Assembly: GCF_000218485.1 (NCBI RefSeq) | Contig: NZ_AFPB01000123.1 | Location: 1-51,926, forward strand | From: Aquimarina agarivorans | GTDB taxonomy: Bacteria; Bacteroidota; Bacteroidia; Flavobacteriales; Flavobacteriaceae | Length of the DNA stretch: 51,926 nt | Direction: 5' to 3' | Shown here: positions 27,175-35,794 of the stretch, one piece after another | How the letters are laid out: every line of letters starts with the position of its first letter | Position numbering within the stretch: position 1 is the first letter of the stretch | Made by a program: the position numbers and the translations under genes | The notes under the pieces: model-generated | Seen by the model: the letters and a program-made list of their open reading frames with translations, nothing else | Database searches by the model: none | Told to the model about the DNA's origin: nothing

Positions 27175-28140
27175 TTACTTGATTTTTGTCGCTACTGATA
27201 TGGAATATAGCATCGCCTTGATAAACGATTGGCGCTTCATTAGTATTAATAATATATCCGTTATCAGCCGCTTTAACTATATGGCGTTTTGTACCGTAAG
27301 GATCTGTAATTGTAGCCAGTTGCTCCCCTTTTTTAACAAAAGCACCGCAAGCAATTTTTAGATGCAATAATCCACTGTATTTTGCGCGTATCCAATGACT
27401 ATGTTCGATAATTACTGAAGTAGATTTTTGGGTTTCAATTTCAAAATCGCTGCCAAGCATTTCCAAGTGTTTTAAGACACGCATAGTACCGTCTACACCT
27501 TCCTTGGCAATTAATTTGTCATTTGAAAGTGATTTTCCTCCTTCAAACAATAAAACTGTTTTTCCTTTTTTGGCACAGGTAGCTCGGTAGGATTTATCAA
27601 TATTTTTTGAATACAATAAAAAAGGTGCGTTAAATACGTGTGCCAACGCCAAACTTACCTCGTTGTCTTTTGATATCCGTATTTGTGGAGCATTGTACCT
27701 GCTGGCACCACCAGTATGAAAATCGATACAAATATCAGCATGCGGTAAAATTTCAGTGGAAAACTGATAGGCAAACTGACTAGCAAGTGAACCATTTTTT
27801 GAACCCGGAAATACCCGATTTAAATCGCGACCATCAGGAAAATTTCTACTCATGGATAAAAATCCAAAAACGTTAAGCACTGGAATGCAAATAATAGTCC
27901 CCTTTGCTGGGCGATTAATTTTTTTTGAATAAGCTGCCTTACAATTTCAACTCCATTAATTTCATCCCCATGGATCCCAGCTGTAATTAAAACTACAGGT
28001 CCTGGAATTTTGGAGCGTTCCACAATAATGGGTATTTCTACTTTAGTGGAAGTATACAGTTTCGCAATATTCAGGTTAATGGTTTTGCGCTGCCCCAAAG
28101 GAATTTCCTGCCCTAATATGTGTAATGTGTCGGTAGCCAT
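27167..28140 (-). pseudogene. Succinylglutamate desuccinylase/aspartoacylase (M14-like) family protein, frameshifted at an A8 run
   Basis: Two frames make one zinc deacylase or carboxypeptidase. The first has the zinc ligands in GIHGDEINGVEIVRQLIQKK. The second continues with VLNVFGFLSMSRNFPDGRDL, DLNRVFPG and the third ligand in CIDFHTGGASRYN. The shift is at the minus-strand A8 run (27926-27919): one extra A gives INRPAKGTIICIPVLNVFG and a 324-residue protein. It directly follows rimK (3-base gap), so its substrate may be the glutamate tail RimK adds, or a free acyl-amino acid. No further lesion is visible. Confidence 0.85.
27919..27926 (-). other. Frameshifting homopolymer (A8 on coding strand)
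   Basis: Adding one A restores the deacylase frame (975 bases, 324 codons plus stop). Confidence 0.8.
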
Positions 28141-28143
28141 ACA

Positions 28144-29016
28144 TTAAATGTTTTTTTCAATGTATCGTATAATGGTTTTTGCAATATCTTTTTTGGTGGC
28201 AGTTTCAATACCTTCTAGTCCAGGTGACGAATTTACTTCTAAAATCAAAGGCCCACGTTCGCTTTGAAGCATGTCCACTCCAGCCACCGCTAATCCGAGT
28301 GCTTTGGCAGCTTTAATGGCAGCAATCTCTTCTTCATCTGAAAGTTCAATCACTGTTGCTTTGCCTCCTTGGTGTAAGTTTGATCTGAATTCACCCTCTT
28401 TTCCTTGGCGTTTCATGGCGCCTACCACGTGGCCATCAACCACAAAAACCCTGATATCCGCCCCTTTGGCTTCTTCAATAAACTCCTGAACAATAACACG
28501 CGCCTGCAATCCGTTAAACGCTTCAATTACTGATTTAGCAGCATTTTTTGTTTCTGCCAAAACAACCCCTAAACCTTGTGTACCCTCCAATAACTTTATA
28601 ATTAATGGAGCTCCGCCTACATGATTAATAACTTCTTCCACATTTTTGGAGTAATTGGTAAAAATAGTTTTAGGTAAACCTAACTTTGCCTTAGTTAGTA
28701 TTTGTAAACTTTGTAATTTATCACGCGATAATACCAAAGCTTGCGAACCTACGGTGGTAAGTACGCCCATCATTTCAAATTGCCTGACAACTGCAGTTCC
28801 ATAGTACGTAATAGAAGCACCAATTCTAGGTATAACGGCATCAACCGATTCTAATTTTTTCCCTTTATAGTAAATTGCAGGATTCTTTTTTTCAATAACA
28901 ATATCACAATTAATAGGATCAATAATACGAACAGTATGTTTCCTTTTAATAGCTGCTTGCGCTAAAGCATTGGTACTATATAAATTAGGGTTACGGGATA
29001 AAATAATAATATTCAT
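28144..29016 (-). CDS. rimK: RimK-family alpha-L-glutamate ligase
   Basis: 290 residues, an ATP-grasp enzyme. The N-terminal domain starts MNIIILSRNPNLYSTNALAQAA; the ATP-grasp core has PLIIKLLEGTQGLGVVLAE, the lid VQEFIEEAKGADIRVFVV and the metal site GPLILEVNSSPGLEGIE. RimK adds glutamates to the C-terminus of ribosomal protein S6 in Escherichia coli, and the family also makes poly-glutamate or glutamylated cofactors. It lies between a RimB-like protease gene and a deacylase gene with 3-base gaps on both sides. Confidence 0.95.
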   Translation of the reverse strand: MNIIILSRNPNLYSTNALAQAAIKRKHTVRIIDPINCDIVIEKKNPAIYYKGKKLESVDAVIPRIGASITYYGTAVVRQFEMMGVLTTVGSQALVLSRDKLQSLQILTKAKLGLPKTIFTNYSKNVEEVINHVGGAPLIIKLLEGTQGLGVVLAETKNAAKSVIEAFNGLQARVIVQEFIEEAKGADIRVFVVDGHVVGAMKRQGKEGEFRSNLHQGGKATVIELSDEEEIAAIKAAKALGLAVAGVDMLQSERGPLILEVNSSPGLEGIETATKKDIAKTIIRYIEKNI

Positions 29017-29019
29017 AGA

Positions 29020-29448
29020 TCAATTTTTTAAGCCAAACGAAACATTTAGCAGCTTTGGGTCAATAATAAATTTGCCACTTAAAAATTTGCGACCAATTAA
29101 TACTGGAAAGCGCATATTGTCTCGGTCATTTAAAGTTAGGGTAATGGGATATAGTTTATTAAATAATTTAATTTTGGTTTTTATGGCATATCTTTTTGAT
29201 GCAATACCATTACTACTTTTAACAATAGTTGTTTTATAGGCGTTAAATGTAATTTTTTTTTCATTAAATTGATGATGCGCGTCTCCTAAAAATTCACAAT
29301 ATAATATGCCGTTACTTTCAACTACGTTTTTACAATGAATACTTGAGGTGTAGGCACCACTATCAATTTTAATCGGAATATCTAAAAGTGCTAAATCTGG
29401 AAAATCAGCTACATCTGTTCGCCCAATTGTAAGTTTATTATTTTCCAA
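29020..29448 (-). CDS. RimB-like retropepsin-fold protease (annotated elsewhere as ATP-dependent zinc protease)
   Basis: 142 residues. The aspartic-protease-like triplet DSGA (29-32) lies in IPIKIDSGAYTSSIHC, and FPVLIGRKFLSGKFIIDP closes the fold, as in the PF05618 family. In Pseudomonas the relative RimB trims the glutamate tail RimK adds. The frame has no ATG at its N-terminus: an in-frame stop lies seven codons before the TTG at 29448, which is the best start. A T9 run (29253-29261) inside this gene is intact. Confidence 0.85.
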   Translation of the reverse strand: MENNKLTIGRTDVADFPDLALLDIPIKIDSGAYTSSIHCKNVVESNGILYCEFLGDAHHQFNEKKITFNAYKTTIVKSSNGIASKRYAIKTKIKLFNKLYPITLTLNDRDNMRFPVLIGRKFLSGKFIIDPKLLNVSFGLKN

Positions 29449-29780
29449 AGTACAAGAAACTATTTTTTAAGTAAGTAATTATTAGTTATTAGTAAAACCA
29501 CATGCTAATAGAGGTTTGACTTGCATAAAAGTATCTAAAATATGAATGTTATAAACACAAAAAATACTTTTTAAATAATAATTGAATTTTTAGGGTAGGG
29601 TATTTTAAAGTTGAAACGTTATATATGTGTATTTTAATTTGGATGGAACAAATGATAAGTTGTTATTTTTAGTGCTTGGGGCTTTTAAAATAATGAACAA
29701 AAATTTGAACATCAATTTATAAAGTATAGTGTGTTTAGTTTTTAGAGTTTTGGTACATACCATCAAAATTCTTTGGTAGT

Positions 29781-29820
29781 CCTCCCTTACTATTTAGTGG
29801 TAGTAAGGGAGGTTTTTTTT
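29781..29820 (+). terminator. Perfect intrinsic terminator upstream of uvrC
   Basis: CCTCCCTTACTA (29781-29792) pairs perfectly with TAGTAAGGGAGG (29801-29812) around an 8-base loop, followed by eight T. It ends 35 bases before the uvrC ATG and upstream of the uvrC -7 box. It would stop plus-strand transcription coming from within 29449-29780. Confidence 0.85.
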
Positions 29821-29843
29821 AGGTAGTAATTAATAGATAGTTT

Positions 29844-29851
29844 TATCTTTG
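29844..29851 (+). promoter_or_regulatory. -7 box of uvrC, four bases before the ATG
   Basis: TATCTTTG matches TAnnTTTG and is followed by GAAT and the ATG at 29856. There is no TTG at the expected -33 distance, where the terminator T-tract lies. Confidence 0.5.
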
Positions 29852-29855
29852 GAAT

Positions 29856-31646
29856 ATGGATATTTCAGCCATAGAATTACAAGTGAAAATTTTGCCAAGT
29901 ACTCCTGGTGTTTATCAATATTTTGATAAGGATGGGGGTATTTTGTATATAGGGAAAGCAAAAAACTTAAAAAAGCGAGTAGCCTCTTATTTTACCAAAA
30001 ATCATGACAGTGCACGCTTGCGTATTTTGGTTCGAAAAATTGCAATCATAAAACATATTGTGGTTACCACTGAATCGGATGCTTTATTATTGGAAAATAC
30101 CCTAATAAAAAAACACCAACCACGGTACAATATTTTACTTAAGGACGATAAATCATACCCGTGGATTTGTATTAAAAATGAACGTTTTCCAAGGGTGTTC
30201 AGCACCCGCCGAATGATAAAGGATGGCTCAGAGTATTTTGGTCCTTATACCAGTGGTAAGGTATTAGGAGCTGTAAAAACGTTAATCAGAGAACTATATC
30301 CAATAAGGACTTGTAATTATGATTTGTCCAAACAAAATATTGATGCCGGAAAGTACAAACTGTGTTTAGAGTACCATTTAAAAAATTGCAAAGCTCCGTG
30401 CGAAGGATATGAATTGGAATCGGAATATATGCAGCACATTACTGCAATAAGAAGTATTTTAAAAGGAAATTTTAAAGACGCCTTAAAATCATTTACTAAA
30501 AAAATGACGGTTCATGCTGAGGCTATGGAATTTGAACAAGCCCAGTTTTATAAAAATAAAATTGAAGCCTTGCAAAACTATCAGGAGAAATCTACGGTGG
30601 TAAATCCACGGATTACCAATGTGGATGTATTTAGTATTGAAAGTGATGAAAGCTTTGCGTATGTAAACTTTATGCAAGTACATCACGGGGCAATAGTGCG
30701 ATCACATACTACCGAAATAAAGAAAAAATTAGAGGAAACAGATGCTGAAATTTTAGAATTAGCGGTAGTTGAATTTAGAAATCGATTTAAATCGCTTTCG
30801 CGAGAAGTGTATCTGCCGTTTCCTGTGGCTGTTGCCGAAGGACTAAAAGTGACTATTCCGCAGCTAGGAGATAAAAAAAAGCTGGTAGACTTATCATTAC
30901 GAAATGCAAAATACAGCAGGCAAGAGCGTTTCAAACAAATTAAAATTGTTGATCCTGAAAGACATACTAAGCGTATGTTAGCCCAAATTCAAAAAGATTT
31001 ACGCCTACCGCAATTACCGGTACACATGGAATGCTTTGATAATTCAAACATTCAGGGAACCAACCCTGTGGCAGCGTGTGTTGTATTCAAAAATGCAAAA
31101 CCAAGTAAAAAAGATTATCGTAAATTTAATATAAAAACGGTGGAAGGCCCTGATGATTTTGCTTCAATGGAAGAAGTGGTTTATCGCAGGTACAAGCGTT
31201 TACTGGAGGAGGAAGAGCCTTTACCGCAATTAATTATTCTGGATGGTGGAAAAGGACAATTGTCATCGGGATTAAAAGCGCTGGAGCAACTAGGCATTCG
31301 GGGTCAAGTAACTATTGTGGGAATAGCAAAACGTTTGGAGGAAATTTACTACCCAGACGATTCTTATCCCTTATATTTGGACAAAAAATCAGAAAGTTTG
31401 AAAGTAATTCAACACATGCGGAATGAGGCGCACCGTTTTGGGATTACATTTCATAGGCAAAAGCGCAGTAAAGCAGCCCTAGAAACTGAATTAGATAGCA
31501 TACCAGGTATTGGCGAAAAAACAGCCATTAGTCTTTTAAAGCATTTTAGATCAGTAAGCCGGATAAAACAAGCCACTAAACAAGAACTAGTAGAAGTAGT
31601 AGGAAATTCAAAAGCTCAAAAAATTATTGATTTCTACAAACAGTAA
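29856..31646 (+). CDS. uvrC: Excinuclease ABC subunit C
   Basis: 596 residues, full length. The GIY-YIG nuclease domain is at the N-terminus (TPGVYQYFDKDGGILYIGKA), the Cys cluster CNYD/CLEYHLKNCKAPCEGY follows, then the UVR (UvrB-binding) helices near 205-240. The RNase-H-like nuclease has MECFDNSNIQGTNPVAACVV and LIILDGGKGQLSSGLKAL, and the C-terminal helix-hairpin-helix pair has IPGIGEKTAISLLKHF. It makes both incisions in nucleotide excision repair. The patatin gene follows after 20 bases. Confidence 0.98.
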   Translation: MDISAIELQVKILPSTPGVYQYFDKDGGILYIGKAKNLKKRVASYFTKNHDSARLRILVRKIAIIKHIVVTTESDALLLENTLIKKHQPRYNILLKDDKSYPWICIKNERFPRVFSTRRMIKDGSEYFGPYTSGKVLGAVKTLIRELYPIRTCNYDLSKQNIDAGKYKLCLEYHLKNCKAPCEGYELESEYMQHITAIRSILKGNFKDALKSFTKKMTVHAEAMEFEQAQFYKNKIEALQNYQEKSTVVNPRITNVDVFSIESDESFAYVNFMQVHHGAIVRSHTTEIKKKLEETDAEILELAVVEFRNRFKSLSREVYLPFPVAVAEGLKVTIPQLGDKKKLVDLSLRNAKYSRQERFKQIKIVDPERHTKRMLAQIQKDLRLPQLPVHMECFDNSNIQGTNPVAACVVFKNAKPSKKDYRKFNIKTVEGPDDFASMEEVVYRRYKRLLEEEEPLPQLIILDGGKGQLSSGLKALEQLGIRGQVTIVGIAKRLEEIYYPDDSYPLYLDKKSESLKVIQHMRNEAHRFGITFHRQKRSKAALETELDSIPGIGEKTAISLLKHFRSVSRIKQATKQELVEVVGNSKAQKIIDFYKQ

Positions 31647-31666
31647 AACCAATTGAAACACCTGTT

Positions 31667-33927
31667 TTGAAGTATTTTTTCATTTTTCTAATCTCCTTTT
31701 TTTGTTTGCTCTGTGTAGCAGCGCAACCGCAGCAAAAAGATACCACTGATTTAAAAGTTGGACTGGTTTTAAGCGGTGGTGGAGCAAAGGGTTTGGCTCA
31801 TATTGGTGTGTTAAAAGCAATTGACAAGGCAGGCGTTAGGTTGGATTATGTTTCAGGATCAAGTATGGGGGCCATTGTAGGAGGTTTGTATGCCTCGGGA
31901 TATACTGCCAAACAGTTGGATTCATTATTTCATACTGTAAATTTTAATAACCTTATTCAGGATATACTACCGCGGGATAGTAAAACTTTTTATGAAAAAG
32001 AGGATGATGAAAAATATGCGCTCACTTTACCAATTGTTGAAGGACGCGTAAGTTTACCCAAAGGAATTTCCAACGGACAAAATTTTTATAATTTTTATTC
32101 AAAACTAACCAGCCACGTAAAGCATATCACTGATTTTAGTAAGCTTCCAGTCCCCTTTTTTTGTACTGGTACAGATATTGAAACCGGACAGGGAATCATT
32201 TTTGATCAAGGCTATTTGCCCGACGTGGTAGCAGCCAGTGGTGCCCTACCAACGGTGTATAGTCCTGTGAAATTAAATGGACGATTAATTACGGATGGTG
32301 GAGTTACGGACAATTACCCTGTGGAAGAAATAAAAAAAGAGGTATTGAACTAGTAATAGGTGTTGATGTGCAGGATACCTTAATGAATAAAAAAGAGCTT
32401 AACTCGGTAACTAATATCATGTTACAAATTAGCAATTTTAGAACTATCAAGGCCATGAAACGCAAACAATTGCTTACCGATGTTTATATTAAACCCAATA
32501 TCAAAGATTATTCGGTAGTAAGTTTTGATCGGGGTGATGAAATTATTGCTGAAGGGGAAAAAAGTGCTATGGTACAGTTTGATACGCTTCAAAAAATAGC
32601 GGCACAACAAGCGCCATTTCAAAAAAGAAAACCCGTAAACCCCGATAAAGACATTTTTGCTGTGTATTTAAATATTAAAGGACATCAACGATTTACACGC
32701 GCTTATATAAAAGGAAAACTTCGGTTAAAAACACCGTCTTTGGTTACGCTAGAAGATCTTAATAGCGGTTTGGACAATTTGTACAGCACAGGAAATTTTG
32801 AGCGTATTCGCTATAAATTAAAGCAGAAAAGCTTAATTGATAGCGAAATTGAAGTAAAGGTTGAAGAAAGTCCCCTAAAAAGTTTTGTGCGTTTTGCACT
32901 GCACTATGATGATTTATACAAATCAGCGGCGTTGGTAAATTTTACCCGAAAAAACTTATTATTTAAAAGTGATGTATTATCACTAGATGGTATTTTAGGC
33001 GACAAGCCGCGGTATAACATCGATTATTATATTGATAAAGGTTACTATTGGAGCGTAGGATTAAATCATCGCTTTTACCAATATGAACAGTCGCTCGATT
33101 TTAATTTTTTAAATAATAGGTTGAGCGCCTCTGAGCTTCAGGATTTAACTAATGTGCCAATCAATTTTGTAGATATCGAAACTGTTGACATTACTACTCA
33201 GTTGTATTTAGAAACCATTTTAGGTCAAAAATTTGGATTTAGAATAGGTTTGGAACATAAATTTTTGAAAAATTCAACCGAAACCATAGGAGTTGATAGC
33301 AATCAGGTGCCTGGTACAGTGCTGGATAATGTAAATTATTATAGTGCATACGCAGCCCTAAAATTTGATAGCTTTGATGATAAATATTTCCCAACTAGGG
33401 GGGTATTATTTACAGGTTCATTTACGGGATACCCATTTTCATCAATTCCATCGGATCAGTTTGAAGAATTCGCTGTAACTAAAGCCACACTAAATTATGC
33501 GGTACCAATTTCCAAACACTTTTCAGGATTGGCACAAGCGGCCTCAGGCATACGATTAGGAAAGGCAACTGGAGTAAATTCATTAGACTTTTTTTTAGGT
33601 GGGTTTGGAGCTAAACCTATAAATAATCAAGTTCCATTTTATGGCTATGATTTTTTACAACTTTCAGGCGAAAGCTACGTTAAAGGATTGTTGCAATTGG
33701 ACTATAATTTTTGGACTAAACACCATATAAATATAGCAGCAAATTTTGCGAATGTAGGAAACGAAATTTTCAATATCCGGGAAATATATGAGTTAAAAGG
33801 ATTCTCTGGATATGCACTGGGATATGGATACAACTCTCCAATTGGCCCCATACAGGTTAAATATGCCTTTTCTGACGATCAAAAAACAACAGGAAAAGTT
33901 TTATTTAGTGTAGGTTATTGGTTTTGA
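31667..33927 (+). pseudogene. Patatin-like phospholipase with C-terminal outer-membrane beta-barrel, frameshifted at an A7 run
   Basis: The first frame has a signal peptide (start TTG at 31667; no ATG is available upstream), then the oxyanion loop GGGAKGLAHIG, the nucleophile in GSSMG and the catalytic Asp in DGGVTDNYPVEEIKK. The second frame continues with SVTNIML, a POTRA-like part and a BamA/TamA-like barrel ending in an aromatic residue (FSVGYWF). At the A7 run 32332-32338 one extra A gives IKKRGIELVIGVDVQDTLM, joining them into about 753 residues, normal for this PlpD-like family. The product would be an outer-membrane lipid hydrolase. Confidence 0.87.
32332..32338 (+). other. Frameshifting homopolymer (A7)
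   Basis: Adding one A restores the patatin/beta-barrel frame (2262 bases, 753 codons plus stop). Confidence 0.8.
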
Positions 33928-34031
33928 AACGGGATGTGTATTTGCTCCTCAAAATGCTTTTAACTAATTTTGGAATAGAAATTGAATATATATGGTAGTA
34001 ACTATGTTTTTACATAAAACGAAAAATTAAA

Positions 34032-34817
34032 ATGAGCATGAAAAAAGTCATCGTATATATAACAGTTTTGTTTGGTTTTATTGCTGGGTTTTCCCAAGTA
34101 GTACCAAATGAACCTGTGTTTTCTGAAAATGAGTTTATTGAATTTAAAATTAAATATTTAAGTTTTAATACAAGTACTGCTACGTTGGAAACAAAAAAAG
34201 AAACCTTAAATGGGAAAGAGGTATATCATGTAGTAGGAAAAGGAAGATCCTCTAAATTTTTAAGTTTTTTTTTCAAAATCAGGGATCAGTATGAAACCAT
34301 TATAGATGCTGAAACTTATTTGCCCTATCGTTTTGTAAGAAATATTAACGAAGGAGGATATACTAAAAATATTGTCATTGATTTTGATCAAAATAATAAC
34401 AAAGCCCACGTAAATAATAAAAAACATAAAACAAATAAAACGTATGATGTAGTACCTAATGTACACGACATGTTATCTTCGTTTTACTATTTAAGAAACG
34501 TTATTGAACCCTCAAAATTAAAGGAAGGTGACGAAGAGACATTAACAATGTTTTTTGATGAAGAAAATTTTAAGTTTAAATTGCGCTTTTTAGGAAATGA
34601 AACGATCAGAACAAAATATGGTAAAAAATCATGTCTAAAATTTAGACCACTGGTAATGGCTGATCGTGTTTTTAAAGAAGAAGAAAGCTTGACCGTATGG
34701 ATAAGCAATGATGAGAATAAGATTCCTGTAAGGATTTCTGCTGATTTGGCAGTAGGTTCATTAACAGCAAGTCTTTCTAATTACAGCGGATTAAAACATC
34801 CGTTTGTAACAAATTAA
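34032..34817 (+). CDS. DUF3108 family exported protein
   Basis: 261 residues. A signal peptide (MKKVIVYITVLFGFIAGFSQ) precedes a beta-rich domain with the DUF3108 pattern: FIEFKIKYLSFNTSTATLET, ETYLPYRFVRNINEGGY, MLSSFYYLRN and KKSCLKFRPLV. Predicted periplasmic; the function of the family is unknown, and an envelope or lipid-related role is only a guess from the neighbouring M23 peptidase. Start at 34032 (MSMKK) or 34038 (MKK) are both possible. It leads a four-gene operon with the dioxygenase (6-base gap), M23 peptidase and pgi. Confidence 0.88.
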   Translation: MSMKKVIVYITVLFGFIAGFSQVVPNEPVFSENEFIEFKIKYLSFNTSTATLETKKETLNGKEVYHVVGKGRSSKFLSFFFKIRDQYETIIDAETYLPYRFVRNINEGGYTKNIVIDFDQNNNKAHVNNKKHKTNKTYDVVPNVHDMLSSFYYLRNVIEPSKLKEGDEETLTMFFDEENFKFKLRFLGNETIRTKYGKKSCLKFRPLVMADRVFKEEESLTVWISNDENKIPVRISADLAVGSLTASLSNYSGLKHPFVTN

Positions 34818-34823
34818 TGATGT

Positions 34824-35792
34824 ATGAATAAATCGTTAGATCCTGATATTGTAAAGCGTTTAGAACAATTAGAAGAAAAGTTTCGAAACTCCGGACAGGA
34901 TTTAGGTTCTTATCTTGATGGATTATTGCATGATCGGTATTTAACCTATTGGGACTATATTCATTTGGATACACTATTGAGTTTACAAATTCCGCGAACT
35001 CACTTTCCTGATGAAGAAATTTTTATAACCTATCATCAAATTACCGAGCTTTATTTTAAATTGATCATTCATGAAATGAAGCAAATTGTTGATGACAAAC
35101 TACAAACTGCTGCTTTTTTTATTGAAAAATTAAATCGAATCAATCGCTATTTTGATGTGCTTACCGACTCATTTGATATTATGATCAAAGGAATGGATAA
35201 GGAGCAATTTTTAAAATACCGCATGTCGCTACTACCTGCAAGTGGTTTTCAGTCAGTTCAATTCCGAATGATTGAAGTATATGCTACCCCCCTTTGTAAT
35301 TTAGTAAACAACAAAGAGCGCAGCAACTATTCCGAAAAAGAGCCTTTAGAAGAAACTTATGAACATTTGTATTGGAAGTTTGGAGCAACTGAAACTGAAA
35401 CAGGTGAAAAAACACTTACTTTAAAACAGTTTGAATACCGATACACACCTCGCTTAATGCGTATAGCCAATCAGGTACAGCACAGTACGGTGTATCACAG
35501 CTTTAAAAACCTTCCTGAAACGGAGCAAAATAATGCAACACTTATTGCAGCAATGCGTACTTTTGATGCTAACGTAAATATCAATTGGTGCCTGGTACAT
35601 TTAAAAGCTGCATACAGGTATTTAAATAAAAAAGGAGATAATGCAGTAAAAGCAACAGGAGGAACAAACTGGAAACAGTTTTTACCACCAACTTTTCAAA
35701 ACGTAAGTTTCTTTCCTTCGCTATGGACACAGGATGAATTAGCAAACTGGGGAAAAAAATGGGTTGAAGACTTAGTAAATACAAGTAATTAG
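34824..35792 (+). CDS. kynA: Tryptophan 2,3-dioxygenase
   Basis: 322 residues, an all-helical haem enzyme. Family hallmarks include GSYLDGLLHDRYLTYWDYIHLDTLL, the substrate/haem pocket segment ITYHQITELYFKLIIHEM, and LLPASGFQSVQFRMIE. The late His in NINWCLVHLKAAYRYL and the segment GTNWKQFLPP fit the proximal region. It opens the indole ring of tryptophan to N-formylkynurenine. No other kynurenine-pathway gene is near; it is instead embedded between DUF3108 and M23 genes. Confidence 0.95.
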   Translation: MNKSLDPDIVKRLEQLEEKFRNSGQDLGSYLDGLLHDRYLTYWDYIHLDTLLSLQIPRTHFPDEEIFITYHQITELYFKLIIHEMKQIVDDKLQTAAFFIEKLNRINRYFDVLTDSFDIMIKGMDKEQFLKYRMSLLPASGFQSVQFRMIEVYATPLCNLVNNKERSNYSEKEPLEETYEHLYWKFGATETETGEKTLTLKQFEYRYTPRLMRIANQVQHSTVYHSFKNLPETEQNNATLIAAMRTFDANVNINWCLVHLKAAYRYLNKKGDNAVKATGGTNWKQFLPPTFQNVSFFPSLWTQDELANWGKKWVEDLVNTSN

Positions 35793-35794
35793 TA

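Larger units (their letters stand above)
29449..29855. other. 407-base non-coding gap between rimB-like gene and uvrC
   Basis: Divergent intergenic region, very AT-rich, without a credible open frame. It contains a perfect intrinsic terminator (29781-29820) pointing towards uvrC and a -7 box just before uvrC. No plus-strand gene lies upstream of the terminator, so a short RNA ending there is possible. I see no conserved RNA family in it. Confidence 0.5.

Noticed and set aside
34824..35792. A kynurenine-pathway operon around tryptophan 2,3-dioxygenase
   Set aside because: The neighbours are DUF3108, M23 peptidase and pgi; no formamidase, hydroxylase or kynureninase is visible in the window.
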